A stretch of 64,000 nucleotides of DNA from Nocardia colli (GCF_008704205.1 NZ_VXLC01000014.1:248001-312000), one strand, 5' to 3'; positions 15,686 to 27,493 are shown, counted from the first letter of the stretch. The notes: a model not told the origin generated them from the sequence alone. Numbers and translations are program-made.

Positions 15686-17068
15686 TCATACCCGGACCGA
15701 GATCGCGGCGGACAGGGTCGCGGCGACCTTGTCGAGGAACTCACCGATCAACCGCCCGGAGGTAGGGGTGGTGGGGAAACGGGTGCGCAGGGCGAGCCCG
15801 TCGTCGGTGCGGGTGAACCACAGCTGCACGTCGTCCAGTGGCGCGCTGCGACTGAGCTGGCCCGGATTCCGGGGCACCGTGCGGGTCGTGTCGCTGCGCG
15901 AGCCGCCCGGTAGCCGCCGGTAGTCGGTGTAGGAGACGCTGAACAGATCCTGCCGGCTCCGGCGCAGGTCAGCGCCCATCGCGGCGAGTACGCGGCTGGC
16001 CGGGACCTGCGCCAGCCGCTGCCCAGACCGGACCGCGTCGTCCGCCGACTGCGCGGTCGCGCAGAAGTCGTGCGCCACCGGCACATGCGCCGGCGCGTTC
16101 GACACCAGCCAGCCGAAGGTGTTGTGGTGCCGCGGTTCCCGCCGGGTGTGCACCGGGAACACCAGGTCGATCCCGGTGCGCCCGCCGAGCTCGGCCGCGG
16201 CCATCGCGACCGCGGCCAGCAGCGCCGCGAACATCGAGTACCCGTCGGCCCGCGACTTGCGATGCAGCGCGTCGGTGGCCATCGCGCCGAGCAGCAGCCG
16301 GACATCGCTGCCGAACGGCGCCAGCGTCCCGGCCGGGACGCCGAGATCGAGCGGGAAGTGCGGCAGGTCGTTGCCCGCGGCGTGCAGGAAGTCCCGCCAC
16401 GAACGGATCAGCGGACCGGTCGCCGCCGCCGGAATGGCGGCCTCCCTGGTCGAGTAGGACAGGAAGCTGCCCGGCTCGGGCAGCCGGTCGGCGGCCGCGA
16501 CGGCAGCGTCGTGACCGTCCTCGCAAGCGGCCCGGTAGAGCTCGTCCAGCTCGGCCACCGCGATGGTGATCGACCAGGCGTCACACACCGCGTGGTCGAA
16601 TCCGCAGACCACCGTGGACGTTTCCGCCCGGCTGATCGCGCCGAGGAAATACGGCGCGAAGGTGAACGGCGAGCACGCCTGATCGAGCCGGCCGCCGAGG
16701 ACGGTGCGCAGGTCCTCGGTGGTCGCGGTCTCGACGGCGGGCTGCGGGACGAGCCGGATGTCGCTGTCCACCACCACGTGCACCGACGCAGGCTTGCCGT
16801 CGGCGGGCGGTTCGAAGCTGCAATGCAGCGCGTCGTGGCGGGGCAGCCACACCGAAAAGGCCGTCTGCAAGGCGGATTCGTCGATCGGGCCTGCCACGTC
16901 GAAGGTCGCGGCGAGCCAGGTCGTCGGCCCGCCCGAGGACAGGTGGATCGCCTGGTTGGAGGACGGGGGTGTGGCGTCGGGCGTCGGTCCGGGCTCGGCG
17001 ACCGCGGACCATTCGAGCAGGGTGCCCGGTGGTGCATTCAGTTGGTCGAGAAAAAGCAACTGCATCAT
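15686..17068 (-). CDS. PapA-like condensation-domain acyltransferase 3
   Basis: A 460-residue protein of the CoA-dependent acyltransferase/NRPS condensation fold. The catalytic HxxxD motif is in GFDHAVCDAW (about 159-168). An N-terminal block, PPGTLLEWSAVAEP, has counterparts in the two genes upstream. Mid-region VFPVHTRREPRHHNTFGWLV matches the second-half motif of PapA proteins. Known relatives esterify trehalose, phthiocerol or other alcohols with acyl groups in the mycobacterial envelope. Acyl donor and acceptor are unknown here. Its start overlaps the previous gene (ATGATG with TGA inside), so the three are translated together. Confidence 0.85.
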   Translation of the reverse strand: MMQLLFLDQLNAPPGTLLEWSAVAEPGPTPDATPPSSNQAIHLSSGGPTTWLAATFDVAGPIDESALQTAFSVWLPRHDALHCSFEPPADGKPASVHVVVDSDIRLVPQPAVETATTEDLRTVLGGRLDQACSPFTFAPYFLGAISRAETSTVVCGFDHAVCDAWSITIAVAELDELYRAACEDGHDAAVAAADRLPEPGSFLSYSTREAAIPAAATGPLIRSWRDFLHAAGNDLPHFPLDLGVPAGTLAPFGSDVRLLLGAMATDALHRKSRADGYSMFAALLAAVAMAAAELGGRTGIDLVFPVHTRREPRHHNTFGWLVSNAPAHVPVAHDFCATAQSADDAVRSGQRLAQVPASRVLAAMGADLRRSRQDLFSVSYTDYRRLPGGSRSDTTRTVPRNPGQLSRSAPLDDVQLWFTRTDDGLALRTRFPTTPTSGRLIGEFLDKVAATLSAAISVRV

Positions 17069-18519
17069 GACCTCGCGAGAGCTGGTGCGGTGACCGCGAA
17101 ATCGCCGGTTTCGGCGATGGCGCGCAAGGTGGTCCGGATCTGCCCGAGATAGTCGGCGGCCGACTTGTGCGCGACCGGCGTGTCCGGGTACATCATCGTG
17201 ACGTGCAGCCGCTCCAGCTCGCGGTTGAACCAGATGGGCGAGGTCTGCCCGATCTTGCTGCGCGAGCCGAGACCGTTGATCCCGGAGACGCCGGGCATCG
17301 CGGCCTCCAGCGCCGGTCCGGACACCGCGCGCATGTCCAGGTAGGACACCCAGGGCCAGTCCGTCGTGACCGGCAGCGGCGATCCGGTGAGCGCGGCCGC
17401 CCGGTCGAGCGCGGCATGGATCGGCACGTTGGACAGCGGCTTGGTCCAGTCCAGCGCGACCCCGGCCCGGCCGATCAGCTCGGTGAACCGGTGCGCCCCG
17501 TCGAGCTCGAACGCGATCGGCATCAGGTTGATGAACCAGCCCTGCGCGAGCTGATACTGCGGCTCGCTCCGGGTGCCGACCACGTTCATGCCCAGATAAC
17601 TGGTCCGGCCCGCGAATTCGAGCTCGGCCAGGGCGACCGCGGCGTAGAGCCCCGCGGAGAACGAACCGCCCGCGTTCTTGCAGGCCGCGGCGAACGCGTC
17701 GATCTCGGCCGCGTCGAGCATGTCGACCTTGGTGCCGAAGCTGTCGGCGACCGCACCGGGCTCCAGGCCCAGCTCGATCGGCAGCGGACGCACCTGATGC
17801 CCCTTCTCGGCGAGCAGGCCCGCCAGCTGCTCCAGCTCCGGCGGCTGGGCGGCGACCGCGGCGCGCTCGGTCCTGGCGAACTCGACGTAGCTGCCGACCG
17901 GCGGCAACACGGGCTCCTGGCCGGTGCTGAACGCCGTGTACAGCGCATGGAATTCGTAGGTGGAGGTGAGCACCGACATACCGTCGGTGAACGCGTGGTC
18001 GGCGCTGTAGACGATGGTGAATCCGTCCGCGCCGTGGTCGATCGCGCAGCAGACGATCGCGGGCCAGCGGGTCGGATTCGCGTTGGCCTTGAACTTCGCG
18101 ACCAGGGTGTCGCGCAGCTCGCCGCTATCGGTGAAGGTGGCCAGGGTATGGGTTTCCAGGTCGACCGCCGCCGGGTCGAGCAGGTACCTGGTCAGCCCGA
18201 ATCCGCCGTCGGACTCGTCGATCCGGAACCACGAGCGCAGCGTCTCGTGGCGTTGCAGGAACGCGACGTAGGTGCGGCGCAGCGCCTCCGCGTCGAGCGG
18301 GCGGGCGACCGTGAAGCAGAACGACAGCTCGGAGGCGAGCGGGTCGTTGGACTGCCTGCGCGCCGACCAGCGGCGGATGTGCGATTCCTGCAGGTAGGTC
18401 GCGGGAATGTCGGAGGGCGCGGTGGTTTCGGTGGCCGCCTGGCTCGCCGCCGTGGTGGTGAACTCGAGTAGCACGCCGGGTTTCGGCTGCCAGTGTTCGG
18501 TGAGGGTCATCTCTACCAT
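17065..18519 (-). CDS. PapA-like condensation-domain acyltransferase 2
   Basis: A 484-residue protein with the same fold. HxxxD is in YSADHAFTDGMS. The N-terminal block is KPGVLLEFTTTAAS. Later come YLGMNVVGTRSEPQYQLAQG and WVSYLDMRAVSG. The ATG at 18519 is chosen because AAGGAG lies ten bases before it; an ATG three codons later is possible. The start overlaps the stop of the gene upstream by seven bases. The sequence differs strongly from its two neighbours, so the three are old paralogues rather than recent copies. A separate step, or a different acyl position, for each is inferred. Confidence 0.87.
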   Translation of the reverse strand: MVEMTLTEHWQPKPGVLLEFTTTAASQAATETTAPSDIPATYLQESHIRRWSARRQSNDPLASELSFCFTVARPLDAEALRRTYVAFLQRHETLRSWFRIDESDGGFGLTRYLLDPAAVDLETHTLATFTDSGELRDTLVAKFKANANPTRWPAIVCCAIDHGADGFTIVYSADHAFTDGMSVLTSTYEFHALYTAFSTGQEPVLPPVGSYVEFARTERAAVAAQPPELEQLAGLLAEKGHQVRPLPIELGLEPGAVADSFGTKVDMLDAAEIDAFAAACKNAGGSFSAGLYAAVALAELEFAGRTSYLGMNVVGTRSEPQYQLAQGWFINLMPIAFELDGAHRFTELIGRAGVALDWTKPLSNVPIHAALDRAAALTGSPLPVTTDWPWVSYLDMRAVSGPALEAAMPGVSGINGLGSRSKIGQTSPIWFNRELERLHVTMMYPDTPVAHKSAADYLGQIRTTLRAIAETGDFAVTAPALARS

Positions 18520-19958
18520 GACAGCGGCGCTCCTTCGATCGGACGGATTCGGGCATCGCCGTAGCGGGTGAGCTCGGCGAGGAGGTCGCGCATGCGCAGC
18601 ACATGGCGGTGGACATCGCGGGTTGCCTTGGTGGTGCCCGGATAACGCATGTTGAGCGTCACGCCCAAGGGGGTACGGGCGATCCAGAAGTAGAACTCGT
18701 TGGTCGAGACGTTGCTGCTGCGCAGGATGCAGGCACCGGTCTCGGTCCAGGTCGCCGCGCAGGGTGCGGAGCGGATGTCCATGTAGGAGACCATGAACGA
18801 GATGCTCGGCTGGGTGCCGAGCAGTTCGCACACCCTGGCGAACGGCACCGTCGCCGCGCTGTTGGTGCGACGCAGTTCCTCGCCCGCCGGGGCGATCAAC
18901 TCGGCGAGCGTGCGCGCCGTGCCGCAATCGAGCTGGAACGGGGCGAGCCCGACGAACCAGCCGAGGGTCTCGGCCCACTGCGGGTCGGATCGGGTGTGCA
19001 GCGGGATCACCGTGCGGAAATCGCGCCCCGCGCCGAGCTCGGTGGTGGTCACCGCGAACGCCGCGAGCAACAGGGCGAACAGGCCCTGGCCGTGCTCGCG
19101 CGCTATCCGTGCGGCGGCGTCGGCGGCATCGGCGTCGAGCACCTCGACGGACAGGGTCCGCTGCGGTGCCCGGCGGGGTGCCTCGGCGGTGTCGACCAGA
19201 TCGATCGGCGCCGCCGCGACCCGGCTGAGCGTGCCGGCCGGGCTGTCGTTGTAGGTGTCTTCCAGGAAGAACGTCCGCCAGGTGTCGACCGCGGGATGGT
19301 CGGCGGTGGTCGCCGCGGCGCGAATGCGTTCGTCCTGGCTGAAGTCGACGTAGCTGCCGGTGTCGCGCAGCTGTGCGGGTTCACCGGCTCGGGCGGCGTT
19401 GTACAGCGCGAGCAGTTCGCCGCTGGTCGAGACGCTGGAGTAGCCGTCCATGATCGAGTGGTCGGCGGCGAAGATGACGGTGACGCCGGCCCGGCCCGCG
19501 ATGGTCACGCAGACGTAGGACGGCCACCGCAGCGGTGACGTTCCGTCGTCGATCAGGCTGTTGACCAGTCGATATGTCGCCATGGTCGAGGTCGGCGCGC
19601 CCGCGTCGACCGGTTGTACCCGGATCTCACCGGGCGGCAACGTGTATCTGGCCGGTCGGCCGCCCTCGATGGCGACATGCGAGCGCAGACCCTCGTGCCG
19701 GTCGATCCAGGCGTCCAGGGCGGTACGCCAGGCTTGCGGGTCGAGCGGTCCGTCGATCCGGAACGCGTGACCGAGCCAGTAGTGGCGGCGATCCCGTATT
19801 CGACTGTGTTCCACCGCATCTCGAAGATGATGCTCGTGATTATAGGAAACGGCGCGAGTATCTCGCGGCCAGTCGGCCCAGTGCGAAGTGGCAGTCGGGA
19901 GCCACTCGATCACACGGCCGCTCGGCAGCGGATAATCGGCCAGTTCGATGAATTCCAT
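18513..19958 (-). CDS. PapA-like condensation-domain acyltransferase 1
   Basis: A 481-residue protein and first gene of the coupled trio. HxxxD is in FAADHSIMDGYSSV. The N-terminal block is LPSGRVIEWLPTATS. Mid-region motifs are VIPLHTRSDPQWAETLGWFV and SFMVSYMDIRSAP. GAAGG precedes the ATG by seven bases. It has no carrier-protein or adenylation domain, so it is a free-standing transferase using acyl-CoA or an acyl carrier encoded elsewhere. The nearest possible acyl-activating enzyme is the FadD at 23814-25619. Confidence 0.87.
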   Translation of the reverse strand: MEFIELADYPLPSGRVIEWLPTATSHWADWPRDTRAVSYNHEHHLRDAVEHSRIRDRRHYWLGHAFRIDGPLDPQAWRTALDAWIDRHEGLRSHVAIEGGRPARYTLPPGEIRVQPVDAGAPTSTMATYRLVNSLIDDGTSPLRWPSYVCVTIAGRAGVTVIFAADHSIMDGYSSVSTSGELLALYNAARAGEPAQLRDTGSYVDFSQDERIRAAATTADHPAVDTWRTFFLEDTYNDSPAGTLSRVAAAPIDLVDTAEAPRRAPQRTLSVEVLDADAADAAARIAREHGQGLFALLLAAFAVTTTELGAGRDFRTVIPLHTRSDPQWAETLGWFVGLAPFQLDCGTARTLAELIAPAGEELRRTNSAATVPFARVCELLGTQPSISFMVSYMDIRSAPCAATWTETGACILRSSNVSTNEFYFWIARTPLGVTLNMRYPGTTKATRDVHRHVLRMRDLLAELTRYGDARIRPIEGAPLSW

Positions 19959-20352
19959 GACACACCTTCAGCTGCCCATCGGCGATCCCCTCAGCGCGGT
20001 AAGGGAAATGCCGATCCGAATAGTGACAAGAATTTCGGCCTGCATCCGAGAACTTTGTCCGAACGGTCCCGGGACGTCATCGTCGGACCGGAACGAGACA
20101 AACTGTAGAAGAAATTCTCGGTGAATGTGACGGTGAGCCTGATCACCGGTATTTGCCCCGGAATCGCGGACAACGGCGTTGCGGGCGGTGCAATAGCCGG
20201 TCTCAGCGCCGCTGCCAGCGAGGATGTGAAACGCTTAATGTTCAGGTAGCTGAGAGATTGCCGGACAATGTGTCTCAATGCACCTGGAATTCATCCCAGG
20301 TTTGCATGATCTTTACAGCTCCCGCTGTTGAAGGCTGGCTAAACGTGACCTG
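19959..20352 (-). promoter_or_regulatory. Non-coding region upstream of the acyltransferase operon
   Basis: About 390 bases without a convincing gene, less GC-rich than the flanks. It should contain the promoter of the acyltransferase operon on the minus strand. No exact sigma box could be fixed. A 95-codon minus frame starting with TTG at 20278 was judged spurious. Confidence 0.4.
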
Positions 20353-20392
20353 GGACGCACCCGGATCGGGCGATTCCGACCCGGGTGCGCCC
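20353..20392 (-). terminator. Terminator hairpin after the CocE-like gene
   Basis: A 17-bp stem with two mismatches (left arm GGACGCACCCGGATCGG) and a six-base loop lies just past the stop of the minus-strand hydrolase. Confidence 0.7.
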
Positions 20393-20398
20393 GGTGTC

Positions 20399-22456
20399 TC
20401 AGCCGCCGAACGCCGAGGCCGGCGCGAGCGGAACGATCAGGCCCGACGGCCGGGCCGCGTCCCGGTGCAGCTGTTGGGACGAACCGAGCAAACGCGGCAA
20501 ATCAGTCGGAATGGGCATAGTGGATGGGAAGGTACCGCTGGTGATCCGCAGCCGCAGTGCGTGTCCGGGCTCCAGGCGGTAGAAGGTCGGGCGGATCTTG
20601 ATGTCCAGTTCGGTCACTTCCCCCGGGGTGAGCAGCTGCTCGGCGTCCTTGCGGATCACGTGTTCCGGCGCGTAGATCGTGCCATCCGTTGTACGCCAAG
20701 TCTTTTCGTCGTTCAACGTGCGCTGGCTGGCCAGCTGCGACCCGCCGGTGATGTTCACCGCCGAACCGTCCGGGCCGACATCGTCGAGCCACACCTGGAA
20801 GGCGGCATCGTTGCTGGTCGAGGACGCGTACAGGGTTACGCTGCTCGGCCCGGCCAGCACCGTCGGCTCGGTGACCGGGTCCATCGTGTAGCGGCGACCG
20901 GCGACCGGTTCCCGCACCCACTCCGTACACGGGTTGTAAGCGTTTAGCAGGCGGAACAGGAAGTCGAACAGCCCGGCGCTGTACTGGCCGAGGCTCTGCC
21001 GGTTACAGATGGTGTCGATGCCGGTGTAGTCCAAGCGATCCGACGCGTCCGCGACCGTCGGCGGCTGCGCGACCAGCCGGTCACCGTCGAAGTACCGCTG
21101 CTGCACGGCGGCCTGCTCGAACGGGTAGCGCGCGGTGGCGACCGCCATGTTGTTCGGGTCGATGACGTGCAGCGGGGTCTCGGTCCGGTCGATGCCGTTC
21201 GGAATGTCCTTGAGCCAGCGGTCGAACCAGGCCAGCGTGATCATGTCGGTGTCCATCCGCGACCCGGGCCCGAAGCCGAGCCCGACGTGATACCACGGAC
21301 CCATCAGCAGCTGGAACCGTCCATCGGTGGCCTGCCCCGGCGCCATCGGCGCGAACTGGTCCTTGCCCGCCGCGAGGTTCTGCAACTGGGAGTAGTTGCG
21401 CCACGGGCCTTCCTGATACAGATCCCAGAGGCCGCCGACCTGGTACATGGCGATGCCGTTGTCGACGACCTTGTTCAGGTCGGTCTCGAACCGGCGGTCC
21501 TGCCAGAACTGGCCGTCGTAGGCCAGCGGGCCGCCGCCGTACGCCTCGATCAGCAACTGGATCGTGCTGTCTGAGGAGACCGCGGCCTGGAGATGGTCGA
21601 CCAAGGTCTTGATGAACATCTGCGGCGACACCACCGCGGTGATGAACGGACCGATCAGGCTCAGGTACGGCACCAGCACCGAGATGGCGGTGAGCAGGAT
21701 CGGGCTCATCATGCCGTCGTGGCCGAGCACCTCGTTGAAGATGTTGTTCGGCATGGCCATCGGCACGATCGCCTTCAACGGCGAACCGGGCGATACGGAT
21801 TCGGCCGTGCGCAACGCGGACAGCGCGGGGAACGAGTACCCGTACATGCCGACCTTGCCATTGGAGCCGGGCAGCTTCGCGGCCCAGTCGACCAGCTGGG
21901 CGCCGTCCAGGCCGTCCTGCTGAGACGCGGGGTTCCACGCGCCGGTGGATCCGCCGGTGCCGCGTACGTCCGCGATCACCTCGATGTAGCCGCGGCGCAC
22001 CAGCATGTCCTGAGCGCTGGTGGCCTGGTTGATGATTCGGCGCGCGTCCTTCAGCTGATCCGGCAGCGCGATGTGCAGGGTGTCGACCACGCTGGTCACC
22101 GCGGCCGCGAGCGCGCTCGACACCGCGCCGTAGGTGGTGAAGTTGACGACCACCGGGAACTCGCCCGCGGCGCGCTGACCGGTGGCGGGGTCGGTCGGGT
22201 AGCGCACCTCGGTCTGCAACTGGGTGCCGTCGGTGAGCGGAACGATATGTCCCAGTTCGTAAGCGATGCCGTAGCGCTCCGGCGTCGGGTGATAGTCGGC
22301 GGGCAGGCCGAAGTTGGCCGGTGCGTTGGGAACTGGGCCGGCGGTGGGCACCGCGTTTGCCGCGGGGGCGAGCTGAAGGATCAGTCCGACGGCGGTGACG
22401 GCGGCGGCAACCGGCAGGGAGCAGCGGAATGTCCGCGCCCGGAACGCAATTCTCAA
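20399..22456 (-). CDS. Secreted CocE/NonD-family hydrolase
   Basis: A 685-residue exported alpha/beta-hydrolase of the X-Pro dipeptidyl-peptidase/cocaine-esterase group. Residues 1-35 are a signal peptide with arginines, then SLPVAAAVTAVGLILQL and cleavage near ANA-VP. VRGTGGSTGAW and the nucleophile elbow GMYGYSFPA (serine) are typical of the family, and the C-terminal third is the jelly-roll domain (AGPSSVTLYASSTS, LEPGHALRLRITSG). The start is a TTG, chosen because only it gives the basic signal-peptide start. It could hydrolyse esters or acyl-peptides outside the cell. Sitting upstream of the acyltransferases on the same strand, it may act on their products, but this is inference. Confidence 0.85.
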   Translation of the reverse strand: MRIAFRARTFRCSLPVAAAVTAVGLILQLAPAANAVPTAGPVPNAPANFGLPADYHPTPERYGIAYELGHIVPLTDGTQLQTEVRYPTDPATGQRAAGEFPVVVNFTTYGAVSSALAAAVTSVVDTLHIALPDQLKDARRIINQATSAQDMLVRRGYIEVIADVRGTGGSTGAWNPASQQDGLDGAQLVDWAAKLPGSNGKVGMYGYSFPALSALRTAESVSPGSPLKAIVPMAMPNNIFNEVLGHDGMMSPILLTAISVLVPYLSLIGPFITAVVSPQMFIKTLVDHLQAAVSSDSTIQLLIEAYGGGPLAYDGQFWQDRRFETDLNKVVDNGIAMYQVGGLWDLYQEGPWRNYSQLQNLAAGKDQFAPMAPGQATDGRFQLLMGPWYHVGLGFGPGSRMDTDMITLAWFDRWLKDIPNGIDRTETPLHVIDPNNMAVATARYPFEQAAVQQRYFDGDRLVAQPPTVADASDRLDYTGIDTICNRQSLGQYSAGLFDFLFRLLNAYNPCTEWVREPVAGRRYTMDPVTEPTVLAGPSSVTLYASSTSNDAAFQVWLDDVGPDGSAVNITGGSQLASQRTLNDEKTWRTTDGTIYAPEHVIRKDAEQLLTPGEVTELDIKIRPTFYRLEPGHALRLRITSGTFPSTMPIPTDLPRLLGSSQQLHRDAARPSGLIVPLAPASAFGG

Positions 22457-22621
22457 CTACCTGAACCTTTGCTGGGCTAGAGGGCGGTCCGACAGTCCAC
22501 ACCTGACTTCATCGTCGCTACACAGCACAACGCATAAGCGGGGTGCCGCAACACCGGCAATTCCCAGAGGGATTCGCCGTGTCTTTGTAAGAGTGCCTAA
22601 AAGTTGTGTTGCCGCAGTCGA

Positions 22622-23794
22622 TTACGGCGCGAACGCGGCGGATTCGAGCCGCCGGGCCAGCCGGGCGGCGGACAGGGTCATCGCATCGGCGGGCCGATGC
22701 GGGTCGAGTCCGGTCAGCTCGTGTACCCGAGAAAGGCGGTAGGTCACCGTATTTCGGTGCACGTTGAGCTGTCGTGCGGTCGCCAGCTGATTGAATCCGC
22801 TGTCGACGAACACCTCCAGGGTCTCCGCCAGCATCGGCTGCGCATCGAGCGGCGCGAGCACCGAAGCGAGTCCCGGGCGGGCCGCGTCACTCACCGCGAC
22901 CGTGTATTCGAACTGCAAATCCTTTCGGCGGCACAGGATTTCCCGCCGGGTAAGGCAGCGGCCCAGTTCGGCGAGCACGCGCGCCTCGGCGTACATGACC
23001 GGGATCGCGTCCTTGCTGCGCGCCGCGCCGACGCCGACCCAGTACGGCGGCGGTTCGGCCGGGTCCTGGGCAGGCAGCCGGGAGGTGAGCGCGGACAGCG
23101 TGGCCGAGCCGTCGTCGCCGGCTTGCAGCGGGATCAGCGCGGTCCAGCCGCCGGCGTCGAGTCGCAGGAACACCCCGGGAATCGCCTCCACCCGGTGCCG
23201 CAGCGCCGACGCGGGCCCGCCCCGGGTGCCGCACAGGCGGAACACCGCGACCAGGAAGGCGTCGGCCACCGGGATCACCGGATCGTTGGCCCACTCGACC
23301 GGGTCGCGGCCGGTGAGCAGCGCGTCGGCGATGCCGCGCCGGCGTTCGAGCAGTTCCCAGCGCGGGTCGTGCACGCGTTGGGTGGCCGCGGTGGCGATCC
23401 GCGAGGTGATCAGCGTGACGTACTTGAGCAGCATGAGCGAGGCGTCGAAAAGCAGCTCGCGCTCGGCCGGGGTGGCCGAGGCGCGCAGCCGCTCCCAGAT
23501 GAACGCCGCGCCGAACCGGTAGCGCTCCAGCACCTCCGGCAGCGGGGTGCCGTCGCGCAACCGGTCCATCGCCAGCTCGACGAGTTCCCTGGTGTCCTCT
23601 TCCGCGGGCTCCTCACCGCGGACGAGGTAGTCGAAGAACAGGTCGACGTTGAGCTTGGTGCCCCGGGCGAAGTCGGTCTCCACCATCGACTGCGGCAGCC
23701 GCTGGTACGGCGGCAGCGCGGCGTAGAACGCTTCGAGCATCGACGCGGTCCGCCGATGGAGATCGTCGAACACCCGAGTCCGCGATGGCATCAT
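22622..23794 (-). CDS. PucR/CdaR-family transcriptional regulator
   Basis: A 390-residue regulator. The last 60 residues are the PucR helix-turn-helix (ETLEVFVDSGFNQLATARQL, then NVHRNTVTYRLSRVHELTG). The middle is a GGDEF-like domain common in this group, and the first 170 residues are an alpha-helical domain around RFGAAFIWERLRASATPAER. It follows the FadD gene by 19 bases on the same strand and is probably co-transcribed, so it may control fadD or the lipid genes downstream. The inducer is unknown. Confidence 0.87.
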   Translation of the reverse strand: MMPSRTRVFDDLHRRTASMLEAFYAALPPYQRLPQSMVETDFARGTKLNVDLFFDYLVRGEEPAEEDTRELVELAMDRLRDGTPLPEVLERYRFGAAFIWERLRASATPAERELLFDASLMLLKYVTLITSRIATAATQRVHDPRWELLERRRGIADALLTGRDPVEWANDPVIPVADAFLVAVFRLCGTRGGPASALRHRVEAIPGVFLRLDAGGWTALIPLQAGDDGSATLSALTSRLPAQDPAEPPPYWVGVGAARSKDAIPVMYAEARVLAELGRCLTRREILCRRKDLQFEYTVAVSDAARPGLASVLAPLDAQPMLAETLEVFVDSGFNQLATARQLNVHRNTVTYRLSRVHELTGLDPHRPADAMTLSAARLARRLESAAFAP

Positions 23795-23813
23795 GCTGTT
23801 CTTCTTCCCGGAC

Positions 23814-25619
<1,806 letters not shown>

Positions 25620-25818
25620 GAACCTAACCTCTGCTAGCGAAGGGCCGAGGTCATGCCCGGTCGTGTGGGGACGGGGATGACCTCATCGTCATCTATCAGC
25701 AGAACGCATGAGAGAGCGTGTGCGCTAGCGACAAACGCGCAGAGTGTGGCGCACGGCATTGTGCACTTGACCAAATTCGCGTCCGGTTGGTCGCTAACGA
25801 CCCGCGTAGCTCAGCCTG

Positions 25819-25843
25819 CCTCGCGCGCCCGGGGCGCGCGAGG
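25819..25843 (-). terminator. Terminator hairpin after the beta-helix gene
   Basis: CCTCGCGCG pairs with CGCGCGAGG around CCCGGGG, 28 bases past the minus-strand stop. The rest of 25620-25870 shows no gene; it must hold the fadD promoter. Confidence 0.65.
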
Positions 25844-25870
25844 GCAGTTCCGGTCAACGGGATGACATTT

Positions 25871-27493
25871 TCAGCCGCAGGCCGGCCAGTTTCCCGGGTG
25901 GTCGAGCGGCAGGCCCGGGGTGGCCATCGTGGCGGCGACGGCCGGTGCGAAGCAGTTGTCGCCGGCGCTGCCGAGGCGGCCGCCGCCGAAGTCGAGCACC
26001 GAGCCCGGGCCGAGGGTGCTGTCGCTCCGCCCGAGGGTGATGGGGCCGGTGAAGCGGGAGCGCTCGATCTTGCCGGTGATCTGGGCCAGGTCGCCGACGG
26101 CGCGGACGTGCAGGTCGGCCACGGTGGTGTCGGCGACGGTGGTGTCGGAGATGTCGAACCGCATGGTCGCCTTGGCCGGGGCCGGACCGGCGGGGGAGTA
26201 GGCGTAGACGCCGATGCCGTCGGCGCTGCACCGGCTCAGCTGCGCGTTGCGCAGGGTGAGGGCGGTGGTGTTGTCCCGGCCGAAGCTGGCGGAGAACAGG
26301 CAGCTGCCGAGATTGCCCGGCACCAGCGGGTTGAGCGCCGCGCCGGGGAAGCTGGAGCCCGACGCGGTGAGGCCGTCGATGGTCATGACGTGCCGGGCGC
26401 CCTCCGTGCTGAGATTCAGGTTCTGCACGATATCGCCTGGGACATCGAGGAATTCGCTGTCGGTGAGGGTCACCTCGCTGTCCGGGGTGCCGTTGCTGGT
26501 GACGAATTCGATGCCGTTGGCGGAGAGATGGCCGCCACCGTGCCGATAGCTGTTGCGGTCGATGGTGATTCGCATGCGGGCGCGGTCGGCGGCGTTGACG
26601 AAGATGCCCTCGCTGTCCGCGGCGGCGTTGAGCGGATCGTTCGCCGGGAGCGCGATGCCGCGCTGGGTGTTGCCGCGCAATGTGGCCGTGAGCGAAGAGG
26701 TTCCGGTGCTCTGCAAGCCCAGGGCCAGGACCGACAGCTTGGCGATGCCCTCGTTGATGTTCTGGGTCAGGTTGTCGGTGATGGTGGCCTCGACCTCGGC
26801 CGAGCCGGTGGTGCGCACGTCGATGCCGTCGCCACACACGGTGTCGTGCACGGTGTTCCGGTCGAGGGTGAGGGTGCTCGCGCCGGCGTCCGAGTCGATC
26901 ATGATGCCCGCCCAGCCGTTGTTCAGTGCGACCACGTTCGGGGCGACCGGGAGCGACATGCCGAACGGGACGCCGATCATCGGCGGGAACGGCTGCACCA
27001 CGAATCCGTCGTGGCAGGCGCGGTTGGTGGCGGCGACCGTGTTGCCGGTCAGGACCGCACTGCCGACATTGCGGCCGTAGATGCCGCCGCGCTGGGCGCT
27101 GGTGACGGTGAGGTCGCGGACCTCCGTGTCCGGGGCCAGGCGGACCGCGTCGCCGTCGTTGGCGGCGGTGGTATTGGCCACGGCCGCAACGCTTCCGGGC
27201 GCTTCGCGGCCGAGGAGGCGCTGGCCGGGCTTGAGCGCGAGGCCGCCGTCGAGCGGGGGCGTGCCGACCGGCGCGGGCAGCACGACGATCGTGTCACCGG
27301 CGCCCGAGGCCTGCTGCACCGCCTGCAAGGAATTGAAAGGCGTTGCTTCCGTGCCGTTTCCGCCGGCCGCGGCGGTCGCGCTCACGAACCAGGTCTGGCC
27401 GGGATCGGCGTTCGCGTGCAGCGGAGCGGCGCCCACGGCGAGCGCGCAGCACAGCACGCTGGCCGCGGCGAACCGCGGTGACGACAGTGTCAT
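25871..27493 (-). CDS. Secreted parallel beta-helix repeat protein
   Basis: A 540-residue exported protein. MTLSSPRFAAASVLCCALAV begins the signal peptide, with cleavage near ANA-DPG. The body has many short degenerate turns of a right-handed beta-helix (GGIYGRNVGSAVLTGNTV, NGWAGIMIDSDAGASTLTLD, GIDVRTTGSAEVEATITDNL), like DUF1565/pectate-lyase-like NosD repeats. No lyase active-site motif was seen, so a carbohydrate-binding or structural surface role is as likely as an enzyme. Four cysteines suggest two disulfides. GGAAGG precedes the ATG. Confidence 0.8.
   Translation of the reverse strand: MTLSSPRFAAASVLCCALAVGAAPLHANADPGQTWFVSATAAAGGNGTEATPFNSLQAVQQASGAGDTIVVLPAPVGTPPLDGGLALKPGQRLLGREAPGSVAAVANTTAANDGDAVRLAPDTEVRDLTVTSAQRGGIYGRNVGSAVLTGNTVAATNRACHDGFVVQPFPPMIGVPFGMSLPVAPNVVALNNGWAGIMIDSDAGASTLTLDRNTVHDTVCGDGIDVRTTGSAEVEATITDNLTQNINEGIAKLSVLALGLQSTGTSSLTATLRGNTQRGIALPANDPLNAAADSEGIFVNAADRARMRITIDRNSYRHGGGHLSANGIEFVTSNGTPDSEVTLTDSEFLDVPGDIVQNLNLSTEGARHVMTIDGLTASGSSFPGAALNPLVPGNLGSCLFSASFGRDNTTALTLRNAQLSRCSADGIGVYAYSPAGPAPAKATMRFDISDTTVADTTVADLHVRAVGDLAQITGKIERSRFTGPITLGRSDSTLGPGSVLDFGGGRLGSAGDNCFAPAVAATMATPGLPLDHPGNWPACG

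Noticed and set aside
19991..20278. A 95-codon minus-strand frame before the acyltransferases
   Set aside because: TTG start without a ribosome site, no domain, and it would occupy the promoter region of the operon.
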